From positions 1,798,001-1,862,000 of the forward strand of contig NZ_FSRM01000001.1 of NCBI RefSeq assembly GCF_900141745.1: a stretch of DNA of 64,000 nt, written 5' to 3'. Positions 1-9,373 of the stretch are shown in pieces. The notes beneath the pieces are model-generated. The model had not been told where the DNA came from. It ran no database searches and was given only the letters and a program-made list of their open reading frames with translations. The translations under genes and the position numbers were made by a program. The number at the start of each line of letters is the position of its first letter. Position 1 is the stretch's first letter. This DNA is from Paraburkholderia phenazinium. Lineage in GTDB: Bacteria; Pseudomonadota; Gammaproteobacteria; Burkholderiales; Burkholderiaceae.

Positions 1-399
<399 letters not shown>

Positions 400-587
400 T
401 TGCGCGAAATACGGCGCGACCCCTGGTGGGCGCGCGGCATCCGCGCAGCGTCTCATAGGCCAGTTTGACCGATGTTTGTGTGCCGTTTGCGGCCGGTTTG
501 CCGTGTGTTTGCCGCCTGTTTGCTTGTGGCAGGCCTGATGACACGGCACAATTGCAACTCCTCTCTTGTCAGACCCTGCGCCTGCCC

Positions 588-1181
588 ATGCCGTTTAATT
601 TCCCGATTTTCCTGACGTGGCTGCGGATTGTTCTGATTCCGCTTGTCGTCGGCGTGTTTTATCTGCCAGACATGATGATGAGCCCCGCCCACCGCAATCT
701 GGCGGCCGCGACGGTTTTCATCCTGGCTGCGCTGACGGACTGGTTCGACGGTTACCTTGCTCGCAAGTGGAATCAGACCTCGGCATTCGGCGCGTTCCTC
801 GACCCAGTGGCGGACAAGCTGATGGTGACCGCCGCGCTGCTCGTGCTGGTGCAACTGGCGCGGCTCGACTCAGCTATCGCGCTGGTGATCGTCGGTCGCG
901 AGATTGCCATCTCGGCGCTGCGCGAATGGATGGCGCAAATCGGCGCCTCGAAGAGCGTCGCAGTGAATTCGCTCGGCAAGTTCAAGACTACCTGCCAGAT
1001 GATCGCGATTCCCATGCTGCTGTTCTATGGCCCGCTGCCGCTTGCACCCGGTTTCGCGATCGATACGCGCGTGTGGGGCATGTGGCTCGTCTTGTTGGCG
1101 GCGTTCCTGACCATATGGTCGATGCTTTACTACATGAAGCTCGCGTGGCCGCAGATTCGTGAACGGGGCGGGATCGTGTGA
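588..1181 (+). CDS. pgsA: CDP-diacylglycerol--glycerol-3-phosphate 3-phosphatidyltransferase
   Basis: Integral inner-membrane enzyme that makes phosphatidylglycerol phosphate from CDP-diacylglycerol and glycerol-3-phosphate, the committed step to phosphatidylglycerol and cardiolipin. The CDP-alcohol phosphotransferase signature is complete: DGYLAR, then G eight residues on, then DPVAD, supplying the metal-binding aspartates. Several hydrophobic helices surround it. The frame is open upstream to 465, but the ATG at 588 (MPFNFPIFLTWLRI) gives the usual family N-terminus and about 197 residues, so it is preferred. It follows uvrC by 188 bases and precedes the tRNA-Gly genes. Confidence 0.95.
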   Translation: MPFNFPIFLTWLRIVLIPLVVGVFYLPDMMMSPAHRNLAAATVFILAALTDWFDGYLARKWNQTSAFGAFLDPVADKLMVTAALLVLVQLARLDSAIALVIVGREIAISALREWMAQIGASKSVAVNSLGKFKTTCQMIAIPMLLFYGPLPLAPGFAIDTRVWGMWLVLLAAFLTIWSMLYYMKLAWPQIRERGGIV

Positions 1182-1218
1182 GCGAAAACTGTTCGGAAGA
1201 ACACCCGCGTCAAAGGGG

Positions 1219-1247
1219 TTGACACGTTTCAGCGCTTTATACATAAT
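1219..1247 (+). promoter_or_regulatory. Sigma70 promoter of the Gly-Gly-Cys tRNA operon
   Basis: A perfect -35 TTGACA (1219-1224) and a 5/6 -10 CATAAT (1242-1247) are separated by exactly 17 bases. The predicted transcript starts near 1254, about 90 bases before the first tRNA-Gly. It reads into three tRNA genes and ends at the terminator at 1777-1812. Confidence 0.75.
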
Positions 1248-1343
1248 CTCGTTTCTCCGATGCACGCAGGTTTGAGTCGGAGTGCAGTAGTTAGCAAATA
1301 AGTTGTAATTGAGTGGCAAATACGCAGTAGATAGCAGCAAAAC

Positions 1344-1419
1344 GCGGGAGTAGCTCAGTTGGTAGAGCGCAACCTTGCCAAGGTTGAGGTCGCGAGTTCG
1401 AGACTCGTCTCCCGCTCCA
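1344..1419 (+). tRNA. tRNA-Gly (GCC)
   Basis: 76 bases with encoded CCA. Acceptor arms GCGGGAG and CTCCCGC pair fully. The anticodon stem CAACC/GGTTG encloses loop TTGCCAA with anticodon GCC. The T arm carries GTTCGAG. First gene of a three-tRNA operon. Confidence 0.98.
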
Positions 1420-1504
1420 GATTTTTGAAGCAGCGTTTTGTGTGATGCCTTGGCATAGGGCATCAGGTAGTGACGCAGTAGCAGAACGTTGTTAGCAGCA
1501 CCAT

Positions 1505-1580
1505 GCGGGAGTAGCTCAGTTGGTAGAGCGCAACCTTGCCAAGGTTGAGGTCGCGAGTTCGAGACTCGTCTCCCGCTCCA
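1505..1580 (+). tRNA. tRNA-Gly (GCC), second identical copy
   Basis: Identical over all 76 bases to the tRNA-Gly at 1344-1419, 85 bases downstream, with encoded CCA. The flanking spacers differ, so this is a local duplication of the gene only or an old duplication kept identical. Confidence 0.98.
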
Positions 1581-1694
1581 GACATTCGGGGAAGCAACGC
1601 TTCCCTTTTTGTTTGGTGGACCGACCGGCCATCGAACAAATCTGCGAATCCGTTGTACGTGCAACTTGTTGCGACGGTTCAGCAGTCCGCTTAC

Positions 1695-1768
1695 GGCGCG
1701 ATAGCAAAGCGGTTATGCAGCGGCCTGCAAAGCCGTTTAGGCCGGTTCGACTCCGGCTCGCGCCTCCA
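1695..1768 (+). tRNA. tRNA-Cys (GCA)
   Basis: 74 bases with encoded CCA. Acceptor GGCGCGA pairs with TCGCGCC. The anticodon loop CTGCAAA carries GCA. Last tRNA of the operon; the terminator follows within 10 bases. Confidence 0.98.
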
Positions 1769-1776
1769 GAAGTTAA

Positions 1777-1812
1777 AAAGAAAAGCCCCGACTTGTCGGG
1801 GCTTTTCTTTTT
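1777..1812 (+). terminator. Rho-independent terminator of the tRNA operon
   Basis: Stem AAAAGCCCCGAC (1781-1792), loop TT, stem GTCGGGGCTTTT (1795-1806), followed by CTTTTT. It lies directly after tRNA-Cys. The A-rich 5' flank makes it potentially bidirectional. Confidence 0.9.
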
Positions 1813-2070
1813 CTGCGTCGATTTTTGCGTCTGATTCGATCATCGAGACATGCTTCTCTAACGTGGTGGAGGGCTGTCTGTAGTTGATCAAGAAGGAAAG
1901 CGTAGAGCGACAGGCATATCGGCTCATTGGCAGTCGCGCGAATTCTCGCCCGTAACTATTTGAGAGATCGTTCGCATAACGAAAGAGATACTCACCGAAG
2001 ACATCGCCCGCTCTCTCCGGCTGTGAAATACTGTCGTTCAATCCCAAACCTACGGCGTCGATCTCGATCC
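1813..2070. other. Gene-free spacer between tRNA terminator and TraB-like gene
   Basis: Lower GC than the flanks. No convincing gene was seen. The frame of the next gene is open into this stretch but the translated residues look non-coding (arginine-rich, no hydrophobic pattern). A promoter for the next gene is presumably here but no good -35/-10 pair was recognised. Confidence 0.5.
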
Positions 2071-2820
2071 ATGTATTTTCAGCTCACCGGTACCCATGTG
2101 CGGTTGCTCGGCTCGATGCATCTGTTTTCCGCTTCCAGTCCGCGAACGCCCGCTTGGGTCGTGCAGGCGTTCGATTGGGCGGAAGCGCTGGTCTTCGAGT
2201 CCGATGCGCAGGCCATCTTGCCGTTTCTCAAGCGAGAGGGCGGGCAGTCGCTTGAGCACGCGTTGCCGCAGGAGGTCTGGCGCAGACTGGACGCATCGTG
2301 GCCGTCCGCCGGGGTGCTGGCGCCGCTCGGCGAGTTGCGTCCTTGGGCCGCGATGATGGCGGCCCCTACGCTGTGCCAACGGGTGGTAGAAGGTGTCGAG
2401 CCAAGGATGCTCAGGGAAGCCGCGGCGCAAGCGAAGCCGTACCGGTATCTGGAAACCGCCGAGGAGGTGGTGGCCTCGCTCGAATCGATTCCGTTGTCGG
2501 CGATCTGCACCGGGCTCGAATTGCTGCTCGCGGATGTGACTGAGCCGCAGCGCACGCTCGAGCGCATGCAGGCCGCGTGGCTGCAGGGTGATCTCCAGGC
2601 GATCTACGATGTAGCGGCCGAATCGCCGATATTCAGCTTGCCTGGGATTCGCAGCGCGATCCTCGACGCGCGCAATTGCGCGTGGGCGCCGCGCGTGCGG
2701 GAAACCTTGGATACGCCGAAACGCACGCTGGTGGTGGTTGGCGCGCTTCATCTGTGCGGACCAGGCAACCTGATCGAACGACTGCAATATCCCGTCGAGC
2801 AGATTCCCTTCAGCGACTGA
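2071..2820 (+). CDS. TraB/GumN-like family protein
   Basis: About 249 residues. The N-terminus reads LTGTHVRLLGSMHLF and the C-terminus LVVVGALHLCGPGNLIERL. This paired G-x-x-H-x pattern at both ends is the hallmark of the TraB/GumN (Tiki-like) fold, whose animal members are metalloproteases. The bacterial role is unclear. No signal peptide or membrane helix is visible. The ATG at 2071 is chosen because the conserved GSMH strand starts about 15 residues later; the frame is open to 1927 but that extension looks non-coding. It stands alone between the tRNA operon and a GNAT gene. Family assignment is fairly safe; substrate unknown. Confidence 0.75.
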   Translation: MYFQLTGTHVRLLGSMHLFSASSPRTPAWVVQAFDWAEALVFESDAQAILPFLKREGGQSLEHALPQEVWRRLDASWPSAGVLAPLGELRPWAAMMAAPTLCQRVVEGVEPRMLREAAAQAKPYRYLETAEEVVASLESIPLSAICTGLELLLADVTEPQRTLERMQAAWLQGDLQAIYDVAAESPIFSLPGIRSAILDARNCAWAPRVRETLDTPKRTLVVVGALHLCGPGNLIERLQYPVEQIPFSD

Positions 2821-3020
2821 CCGACCGGCGGCGAAGGGTCGGCGTCGCGACGTAGCGCGATGCTTAGAACGTGGCATACGTTCAGCGCAAGTTTTTTGGC
2901 AAATGAGCCGCGATTGGCGGTTGGCAATTGCGGTTGATAACGTGGCAATAAGCGCTGCATTCGCGGCATAATTCCGCATCCACCCGCCCACGAGGGTGTA
3001 GCCCTTTTGACGTGTTTCCC

Positions 3021-3515
3021 ATGAACGAGCCGCAGCATCCCACAGCCAAGCCGCATCCAGGTTTCGAATGGCGCTGGAAGTATTTCGACGACCTGACCAC
3101 CGCCGAGGTCTACGCGATGCTGGCCGCGCGCAGCGAGGTATTCGTGATCGAGCAGAATTGCCTGTACGGCGATATCGACGGCCTCGATATCCAGGCATGG
3201 CATCTGTTTGCGTTGGGTCCTCACGAAGGCCGGCCAAAGCTGGCGGGCTACCTGCGCGTATTGCTACCTGACGACAGCGATGCCGACATCCGCATAGGCC
3301 GCGTGCTGACCACTGCGAATTTTCGCGGCATGGGGCTCGGTAACCAGCTGCTCGAGCGCGCGGTCGGGCACATCGCCAAACAATGGCCCGGCGTGCCGAT
3401 GCGCCTGCATGCTCAGGCACACCTGCAAGCGTTCTATGGCGCGTTCGGTTTCAAGCCGGTCTCGGACGTACACGAGGAAGACGGCATCCCGCACGTCTGG
3501 ATGCGCTCGGCCTGA
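3021..3515 (+). CDS. ElaA-like GNAT family N-acetyltransferase
   Basis: About 164 residues. The N-terminal part matches the ElaA type of GNAT proteins: an FDDLTTAEVYAMLAARSEVFVIEQNC block followed by DIDGLDIQAWHLFA. The acetyl-CoA site is the motif IGRVLTTANFRGMGLGNQLLERAV (RGxGLG form of motif A), and the end has the typical AHLQAFYGAFGF segment where the tyrosine is the likely general acid. A soluble acetyltransferase is predicted; the acceptor is unknown. ATG 3021 is used; an in-frame GTG lies 9 bases upstream. Converges on the copper-chaperone gene 60 bases downstream. Confidence 0.85.
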   Translation: MNEPQHPTAKPHPGFEWRWKYFDDLTTAEVYAMLAARSEVFVIEQNCLYGDIDGLDIQAWHLFALGPHEGRPKLAGYLRVLLPDDSDADIRIGRVLTTANFRGMGLGNQLLERAVGHIAKQWPGVPMRLHAQAHLQAFYGAFGFKPVSDVHEEDGIPHVWMRSA

Positions 3516-3574
3516 GCCGTCTCGCGCGGTCGCATTGCACGCCGCGCTTTCCCCTTCTGCCTCAACGCCTGTTG

Positions 3575-4036
3575 TCAGTTAGCCTGTGCAGGCGACTTGA
3601 CGGCAAATGGTGCGTTGAGCGTTTCCCCATCCGAGAACTGCAGTTTCAGATGCACGGTATCGCCGGGTGCGATCTTGTGCTGCGCGTGCTCCAGCATGAT
3701 GTGATATCCGCCCGGCGCGATGGCGACCTGGCCATGCGCGGGCACCGTCAGCTTGTCGACCATCACCATCTTCTGCGTCGAACCGTTGGACACCGTCTGA
3801 TGCAGCATCGCACCCTCGTAGTCGTCGCTCGAGATGTCGGTGAGATCGACCGGCTTGTCGCTCGAGTTGACGAGTGTCACGTAGCCGGCGGCGGGCAGAT
3901 CGCTCGGCAGCCAGCGCACCCACGCGTGCTGCGCCGAAATGGCCTGTGGTGAGGCCGCTTCAGCGGTGGCGGCGAAGCCAAAGGAGAGGGCGAGCGTGCA
4001 GCCCAGCGCGGCGAGAGATCGGGTTTTGAGGTTCAT
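3575..4036 (-). CDS. PCu(A)C periplasmic copper chaperone
   Basis: 153 residues with a clear signal peptide (MNLKTRSLAALGC... cut near AEAA, residue 27-28). Members of this family (DUF461) deliver Cu(I) to the CuA or CuB centre of cytochrome oxidase. The copper motif is exact: H79, ten residues, M90, twenty-one residues, H112-x-M114. It lies 39 bases after a SCO1-type gene on the same strand. SCO1 and PCu(A)C act together in copper delivery to oxidase, so the two are likely one operon. Confidence 0.92.
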   Translation of the reverse strand: MNLKTRSLAALGCTLALSFGFAATAEAASPQAISAQHAWVRWLPSDLPAAGYVTLVNSSDKPVDLTDISSDDYEGAMLHQTVSNGSTQKMVMVDKLTVPAHGQVAIAPGGYHIMLEHAQHKIAPGDTVHLKLQFSDGETLNAPFAVKSPAQAN

Positions 4037-4075
4037 AAACGCAGAGGCAGAAAAAGCGGCCGAAGCCGCGAATGA

Positions 4076-4783
4076 TCAGGAATGGTTGTCAATGATACGA
4101 CGCAGATCGGCGGCGACCGCGTCGGGTGCATCGCGATCGGTGGCGAGCAGGCGCGCATGGCCTTGCGCATCGAAGACATAGACGGCCGAGCTATGGGTGA
4201 CTTCGTAGTTGCCGGTCGGATCGCGCTTTTCCATCTGATAGGCAACGCGATATTTGCGCGCCATCGATTCGATCTGACCGTCACTGCCGGTCAGGCCCAC
4301 GACGTGCTGCGCGTCGAAAGCGCCTACGTAATCATGGAGTTCCTTGGGCGTGTCGCGCGCCGGGTCGACAGTGATGAACAGGATGCGCACGTGCTGTGCG
4401 TCCGGGCCGAGGGCGGCGAGCACCTGCATCAGTCGCGCCATGGTTTCGGGGCAGACGTCCGGGCAATGCGTGTAGCCGAAGTAGACGAGCGAGATATCGC
4501 CCTTGAAGGCGTCGCCTGTGACGGGCTTGCCGTCATCGCTGGTGAGCGAGAAATCGAGATCGGGCAGATGGCCGGTCACGTTCGTCAGGTGCCATGGCTC
4601 TTCCTTGTGCGTACAGCCGGCGAGCAGCCCGAGCGTCATGGCCATGCCTAGCGCCAGCAGTCCCCGCGTCAGGAACCGTTGCGGCAACAGACGCTGCGCC
4701 GCACGCGGACGACGAACCATGCGCAGCAACCGCGTATCCGGTTGCACCTGTTGCCGAGAGATTCTGGGGAACAAAGCAGGCAT
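4076..4783 (-). CDS. SCO1/SenC family copper-delivery lipoprotein
   Basis: Thioredoxin-fold protein needed for CuA site assembly in cytochrome c oxidase. The copper motif is C107-PDV-C111 in FGYTHCPDVCPETM, with the distal ligand H197 in EVTHSSAVYVFD. A lipobox LLAGC (C57) predicts a membrane-anchored periplasmic lipoprotein. The frame begins at 4783, but about 40 residues before the hydrophobic stretch are basic and unlike a signal peptide, so a start at 4720 or closer is possible; no ribosome site decides. Upstream of and co-directional with the PCu(A)C gene. Confidence 0.9.
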   Translation of the reverse strand: MPALFPRISRQQVQPDTRLLRMVRRPRAAQRLLPQRFLTRGLLALGMAMTLGLLAGCTHKEEPWHLTNVTGHLPDLDFSLTSDDGKPVTGDAFKGDISLVYFGYTHCPDVCPETMARLMQVLAALGPDAQHVRILFITVDPARDTPKELHDYVGAFDAQHVVGLTGSDGQIESMARKYRVAYQMEKRDPTGNYEVTHSSAVYVFDAQGHARLLATDRDAPDAVAADLRRIIDNHS

Positions 4784-5137
4784 CTATGACTCGATTTAAG
4801 GCGGTACGTCGCGAGGGCCGAGGTTGGTATTTCCCGGTGTTGCGGCTCGCGCGCAGACCGGTCAGAGTGGCTGGGACTGTATCGCAAATCGTTGAGCCGC
4901 GTCATATGCGGGCCCGCAAGGCCGGCATTGAGAGGCAATTTGACGCATAGTGGTGGGCGTTGTGCTGGACCGGAACCCGCACGGAACGCGCGGTTTTCAA
5001 GCGGCTTTTTGCATGACGGATGGGCGGATGCCCCTGCTGGCGTTGCACTCAGCCTTACTTTCCCGAAAAATAGCGGGATGCGCGGTAAGATGCGCACACT
5101 TTTGCAGCTCCAGGCGGCTGAAAGGCAAGATAAACCG
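4784..5137. other. Divergent intergenic region between SCO1 and otsB
   Basis: About 350 bases between two divergent genes, so it must hold promoters for both. No clear -35/-10 pairs were recognised. The otsB frame is open upstream, but the translation there does not resemble a protein. Confidence 0.5.
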
Positions 5138-5887
5138 ATGCAAGCACCTCCGGCTGTTCTGTCTCTGAGCGAGACGGCATTTTTCTTCGATTTCGACGGC
5201 ACCCTCGTCGAATTGGCCCCCACGCCCGATGGCGTGCTGGTGCAGCCTGAGGTCGTCACACTGCTGACCGAGCTGCGCCGCCTCACCAACGGCGCCGCGG
5301 CGGTGGTGTCGGGACGTGGCATCGAGAGCATCGACGGCTTGCTCGGCATGCCCGATTTGCCGATCGCGGGGCTGCACGGCGCTGAGCGGCGCGATTCGAA
5401 CGGTGACACGCAGCGCATCGGCTTTCATGACGAACGCCTGTTGCGCATGGAACAGGTGCTGGCGGAGGTCGTCAACGCAAACGCCGGCATGCTGCTCGAA
5501 ATCAAGGGAGCAGCGCTCGCGCTGCACTATCGCAACGCGCCGGATCGTGAGCCCGTGGCGCGTGCCGCCACTGAGCGGCTGGTGGCCGACTACCCTGGCT
5601 CCTACGTGTTGCAGCCCGGCAAGATGGTCTACGAGATCAAACCGAAGGACGTCGACAAGGGTCGCTCAGTGCGGGCGTTTCTCGATGAGCCGCCGTTCAC
5701 CGGCCGCCGGCCGGTTTTTGCCGGCGACGATCTGACCGACGAGAAGGGCTTCGCGGTCGTCAACGAACTCGGCGGCGTGTCGATCAAGGTCGGCCCAGGC
5801 GACACGATTGCGCGCTCGCGGCTCGATTCGGTGGGCGCCTTGCTCGGCTGGCTCGACGCCATCGTCACCGCGGCGCGCAGCGCATGA
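5138..5887 (+). CDS. otsB: Trehalose-6-phosphate phosphatase
   Basis: HAD-superfamily phosphatase of about 249 residues that removes phosphate from trehalose-6-phosphate in the second step of trehalose synthesis. Motif I is DFDGTLVE (nucleophile D18, acid D20), motif II is VVSGRG, and motif IV is FAGDDLTDEKGF. The GLHGAERR and KMVYEIKPKDVDKG segments are typical of OtsB substrate and lysine sites. ATG 5138 puts motif I 18 residues from the start; longer in-frame starts exist to 4892 but code for unlikely sequence. Followed 55 bases later by otsA. Confidence 0.95.
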   Translation: MQAPPAVLSLSETAFFFDFDGTLVELAPTPDGVLVQPEVVTLLTELRRLTNGAAAVVSGRGIESIDGLLGMPDLPIAGLHGAERRDSNGDTQRIGFHDERLLRMEQVLAEVVNANAGMLLEIKGAALALHYRNAPDREPVARAATERLVADYPGSYVLQPGKMVYEIKPKDVDKGRSVRAFLDEPPFTGRRPVFAGDDLTDEKGFAVVNELGGVSIKVGPGDTIARSRLDSVGALLGWLDAIVTAARSA

Positions 5888-5942
5888 CTCGCGCTGCGTC
5901 TCGCTGCACTCCGCTCGTTCTTCTGCACGGAAACCGCGCTTC

Positions 5943-7385
5943 ATGAGCCGACTGATTATCGTATCGAACCGGGTCGCGCCGATCTCGGAAGGCGGCCCGG
6001 CGGCAGGCGGTCTGGCGGTCGGCGTCTACGATGCGCTGAAGGAAACCGGCGGCATGTGGTTTGGCTGGAGCGGCGACGTGGTCAGCTCCGGGCAACCGCA
6101 GATCAGCGTGGAAGAGCGCGGCCCGGTGACTTTCGCCACCATTGCGCTGGTGCGGCGCGATTACGACCAGTACTACCGCGGCTTTTCGAATGCCACTTTG
6201 TGGCCGGCGTTTCACTACCGCGCGGATCTGCTGCAATACGACCGGCATGACTTCGGCGGTTATTGCCGCGTCAACACCTGGCTCGCGCAGCAACTCGTGC
6301 CGCTGTTACGCGCTGACGACGTGATCTGGGTTCATGACTATCATCTGATCCCGTTTGCGCAGGCCTTGCGTGCGGCGGGCGTCAAGAATCGTATTGGCTT
6401 CTTTCTGCATATCCCGTTTCCGGCCTCGCAGGTGTTGCTGGCGGTGCCACCGCATCGCGAACTTGTCGAAGCGCTGTGCTCGTTCGACCTGCTCGGCTTC
6501 CAGACCGCGCCCGACCTGCGCGCGTTTTGCGACTACATCGTCAACGAGGCTAACGGCAGCGTCGAAGCGTCCGCTGGGGGCCCGGCTGTCGTGCAGGCGT
6601 TTGGCCGGACCTTGAAGGCATCGGCGTATCCGATCGGCGTTTATCCGGACGAGATCGCCGAACTCGCGAAAGCAGGCGAGCGCGGCAAGCCGGTGCGCAC
6701 GATGAAGGCGACGCTGCACTCGCGCAAGCTCATCATGAGCGTCGACCGCCTCGACTATTCTAAGGGGCTGGTGGAGCGGTTCCGGGCCTTCGAGCGTCTG
6801 CTTGAGCATTCCCCGGCGCAGCGCAACAAGGTTTCGTTTCTACAGATTGCACCGCCGACCCGGGCCGACCTGAACGCCTATCAGGACATCCGTCTGCAAC
6901 TGGAAGGCGAATCGGGGCGTATCAATGGCCGTTTTGCCGAGCTCGACTGGGCGCCGATTCTCTACATTCATCGTCAGTACGAGCGGTCGGTGCTGGCGGC
7001 GCTGTTTCGCACGGCGCACGTTGGTTTCGTCACGCCGTTGCGTGACGGCATGAACCTCGTCGCCAAGGAGTATGTGTCGGCGCAGGATCCGGAAGATCCG
7101 GGCGTGCTGGTGCTGTCGCGTTTCGCGGGGGCAGCGCAGGAACTGGACGGCGCGCTGATCGTCAATCCGGTGGATATCGACGGCATGGCAGAGGCGCTAG
7201 CGACTGCGTTGTCGATGCCGCTGGTCGAGCGTCAGTCGCGTTATCGCGACATGATGGTGCGCTTGCGCGAGAACAACGTCTCGGTGTGGCGCGATAACTT
7301 CATGCGCGATTTGCAGGCGTCGGGCACGGTGGTGGACGGCGAGGAGGGGACGCCAGCGGTCGGCCGTGAGTCGCTGGCGCGGTGA
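5943..7385 (+). CDS. otsA: Alpha,alpha-trehalose-phosphate synthase (UDP-forming)
   Basis: GT20 glycosyltransferase of 480 residues that makes trehalose-6-phosphate from UDP-glucose and glucose-6-phosphate. The N-terminus [13 protein letters not shown] and the following [11 protein letters not shown] loop bind the substrates. [28 protein letters not shown] and [13 protein letters not shown] are all diagnostic OtsA blocks. The ATG at 5943 gives the exact family N-terminus. It lies in the otsB-otsA order known from enterobacteria, with a terminator behind it. Trehalose from this pair serves osmotic and desiccation protection. Confidence 0.97.
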   Translation: MSRLIIVSNRVAPISEGGPAAGGLAVGVYDALKETGGMWFGWSGDVVSSGQPQISVEERGPVTFATIALVRRDYDQYYRGFSNATLWPAFHYRADLLQYDRHDFGGYCRVNTWLAQQLVPLLRADDVIWVHDYHLIPFAQALRAAGVKNRIGFFLHIPFPASQVLLAVPPHRELVEALCSFDLLGFQTAPDLRAFCDYIVNEANGSVEASAGGPAVVQAFGRTLKASAYPIGVYPDEIAELAKAGERGKPVRTMKATLHSRKLIMSVDRLDYSKGLVERFRAFERLLEHSPAQRNKVSFLQIAPPTRADLNAYQDIRLQLEGESGRINGRFAELDWAPILYIHRQYERSVLAALFRTAHVGFVTPLRDGMNLVAKEYVSAQDPEDPGVLVLSRFAGAAQELDGALIVNPVDIDGMAEALATALSMPLVERQSRYRDMMVRLRENNVSVWRDNFMRDLQASGTVVDGEEGTPAVGRESLAR

Positions 7386-7437
7386 CGGTGCATGCCGCGC
7401 AGATACCCAGCCAGCACAACACACTGCCTCCGGGCGC

Positions 7438-7472
7438 AAAAAAGCCGCTTCAAACATCGAAGCGGCTTTTTT
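7438..7472 (+). terminator. Rho-independent terminator after otsA
   Basis: 14-bp stem AAAAAAGCCGCTTC / GAAGCGGCTTTTTT with loop AAACATC. A T-run follows on + and an A-run precedes, so it can serve both otsA and the convergent ABC transporter gene, whose stop is at 7538. Confidence 0.9.
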
Positions 7473-7537
7473 CGCATTGAGGTAGATCGTCACGGTGGCC
7501 GCGGCGGCTCCGAACCTGCCCGCCACCAGGCCAACGC

Positions 7538-9373
7538 TCAAACCACGTGCTGTTCGTCGACCTTCTTGCCGCCCGCATGCAGCGTGGCGCCTTTGCCATA
7601 CTGCTTCGCGAGCAGATCACGGTACAACCCCGGACGGTTGCGCAGTTCTTCCGGCGTGCCGTCGTCCACGACCTTGCCCGCGCTCATCACGATGATGCGG
7701 TCGAAGCTGTTCAGCGTAGACAGGCGGTGAGCGATGGCCACCACGGTACGGCCCACCATCAACCGGTCGAGCGCCTTCTGGATCGCTTCTTCGGACGCGC
7801 TGTCGAGCGCCGAGGTGGCCTCGTCCAGCAGCAGGATCGGCGCATTCTTCAGGATGGCGCGCGCAATTGCAATGCGCTGCCGCTGACCACCCGAGAGCTT
7901 GACACCGCGGTCGCCCACGATCGTGTCGTAGCCTTCCGGCATGGCTTCGATGAAGTCCGAACAGCGCGCCTCGCGGGCCGCCGCGAGCACTTCGTCGCGG
8001 CTTGCCTCAGGGCGGCCGTAGGCGATATTCTCGTAGACCGTGCGGTGAAACAGGGCGATGTCCTGCGGCACGACGGCAATGGCGTGGCGCAGGCTGTCCT
8101 GCGTAATCGATCCGATGTCCTGACCGTCGATCTTGATCTGCCCGCCTTGCGTTTCGTAAAAGCGCTGTAGCAGCGAAAGTACAGTCGACTTGCCTGCGCC
8201 CGATTTGCCGATCAGCCCAACGCGCTGTCCGGCCGGGATATGCAACTGGAAGTGATCGAGAATCGGCCGGCGGCGCGGATACGCGAACGTCACGGTTTCG
8301 AAGTCGATGCGTCCGCCCTGCGGCACCAGTTCGACGGCGTCCGAGCGGTCCGGCATGCCGTGCGGTTCGAGCAGCGTGCGCACCGCTTCGGCGAGACGCG
8401 CGACATGCTGCGTGACGTCGACGAGTGCGACGGCAAGGTCACGCGTGCCGTGCAGGATGGTAAAGCCGAGCGAGCTGACCAGCACGATGTCGCCGGAGGT
8501 AGCCCGGCCGTTGTCCCACAGCCACAGCGCCCAGCCGAGCAGGCCCGCCGATAGCATGGCTGTGATGACCGCGTGCAGGAGGCGCAGCTTCTCCAGATAG
8601 AGCAGACTTTGCTGGCGCGCGTCCATCTCGGCCTTGACCGTTGCGCCGAAGCGCGCCTGTTCGCGAATCGTCATACCGAAAGCGCGCACGAGGCCCATGT
8701 TGCTGATCACGTCGACCAGCTCACCGTCGACCGAAGCCGCCTTGGTGGCGAAGTGATGGTGCCTTGCTGAACCGCGCCCGGCCAGTTTGTAGAGCACCAC
8801 CGAGAGGATCGCCGAACAGACCATCAGACCGCCCGCCATCAACGGGTTGACGGCGGTGATCATGACGATGGCGCCGAGCACCGCGATGCACGGTGGCAAC
8901 ACATTCCATGCTGTAGTGTTCTCGGCCGTGTAGACCGCGTTGGACGTGGCCGTGATCCGGCTCGCCAGCATGCCGGGCTGCTTTTCCGAGTAATAAGTTG
9001 GCGAATGGCCGCTCAGATACTGGAACAGGTCGCGCCGTAGATCACCGGTAACGGCGACGAACGTGTGCGCAGCGACCCAGCCGCCGACCCGCCACAGAAG
9101 ATTGTCCGCGGCAATCAGACCGACAAGGATGGCGAACGCGCCCCACAGCGGGCCGGGATGATGCCGGCCTCCGCCGAGCACGTCGATCAGATGCTTGATC
9201 GCATATTGAGAAGCGAGCGCACAGCCCACAGCCGCGAACACGCTGCACAGGACGATCGCATGCGCGAGCGGGTGGCGGCGGATATAGCGAAAAAGAAACG
9301 CAAGCGGCCTGTGCGCATAGCTCGCGAGCTTGGCGTTGTGGGCATTGCGCTGGGCGATGGTGAGATGTTCCAA
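7538..9373 (-). CDS. ABC exporter, fused permease and ATPase
   Basis: 611 residues in the order of a type IV ABC exporter half-transporter: about six membrane helices in residues 45-320, then the nucleotide-binding domain. Walker A is GKSGAGKST near 386, the signature is LSGGQRQRIAIARA near 493, Walker B is ILLLDEATSALD, and an H-loop follows in AIAHRLST. It probably works as a homodimer. No accessory membrane-fusion gene is next to it, so the substrate cannot be read from context. The family includes MsbA-like lipid and multidrug exporters. Divergent from the glycosyltransferase gene at 10089. Confidence 0.9.
   Translation of the reverse strand: MEHLTIAQRNAHNAKLASYAHRPLAFLFRYIRRHPLAHAIVLCSVFAAVGCALASQYAIKHLIDVLGGGRHHPGPLWGAFAILVGLIAADNLLWRVGGWVAAHTFVAVTGDLRRDLFQYLSGHSPTYYSEKQPGMLASRITATSNAVYTAENTTAWNVLPPCIAVLGAIVMITAVNPLMAGGLMVCSAILSVVLYKLAGRGSARHHHFATKAASVDGELVDVISNMGLVRAFGMTIREQARFGATVKAEMDARQQSLLYLEKLRLLHAVITAMLSAGLLGWALWLWDNGRATSGDIVLVSSLGFTILHGTRDLAVALVDVTQHVARLAEAVRTLLEPHGMPDRSDAVELVPQGGRIDFETVTFAYPRRRPILDHFQLHIPAGQRVGLIGKSGAGKSTVLSLLQRFYETQGGQIKIDGQDIGSITQDSLRHAIAVVPQDIALFHRTVYENIAYGRPEASRDEVLAAAREARCSDFIEAMPEGYDTIVGDRGVKLSGGQRQRIAIARAILKNAPILLLDEATSALDSASEEAIQKALDRLMVGRTVVAIAHRLSTLNSFDRIIVMSAGKVVDDGTPEELRNRPGLYRDLLAKQYGKGATLHAGGKKVDEQHVV

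Noticed and set aside
870..1664. 264-codon frame on the minus strand across the tRNA-Gly genes
   Set aside because: It reads the antisense of pgsA and of both tRNA genes; the residues SRTRDLNLGKVALYQLSYS are the well-known artefact of translating a tRNA-Gly antisense.
1691..2047. 118-codon minus frame next to tRNA-Cys
   Set aside because: Its C-terminus is the antisense of tRNA-Cys and of the terminator; no protein-like features upstream.
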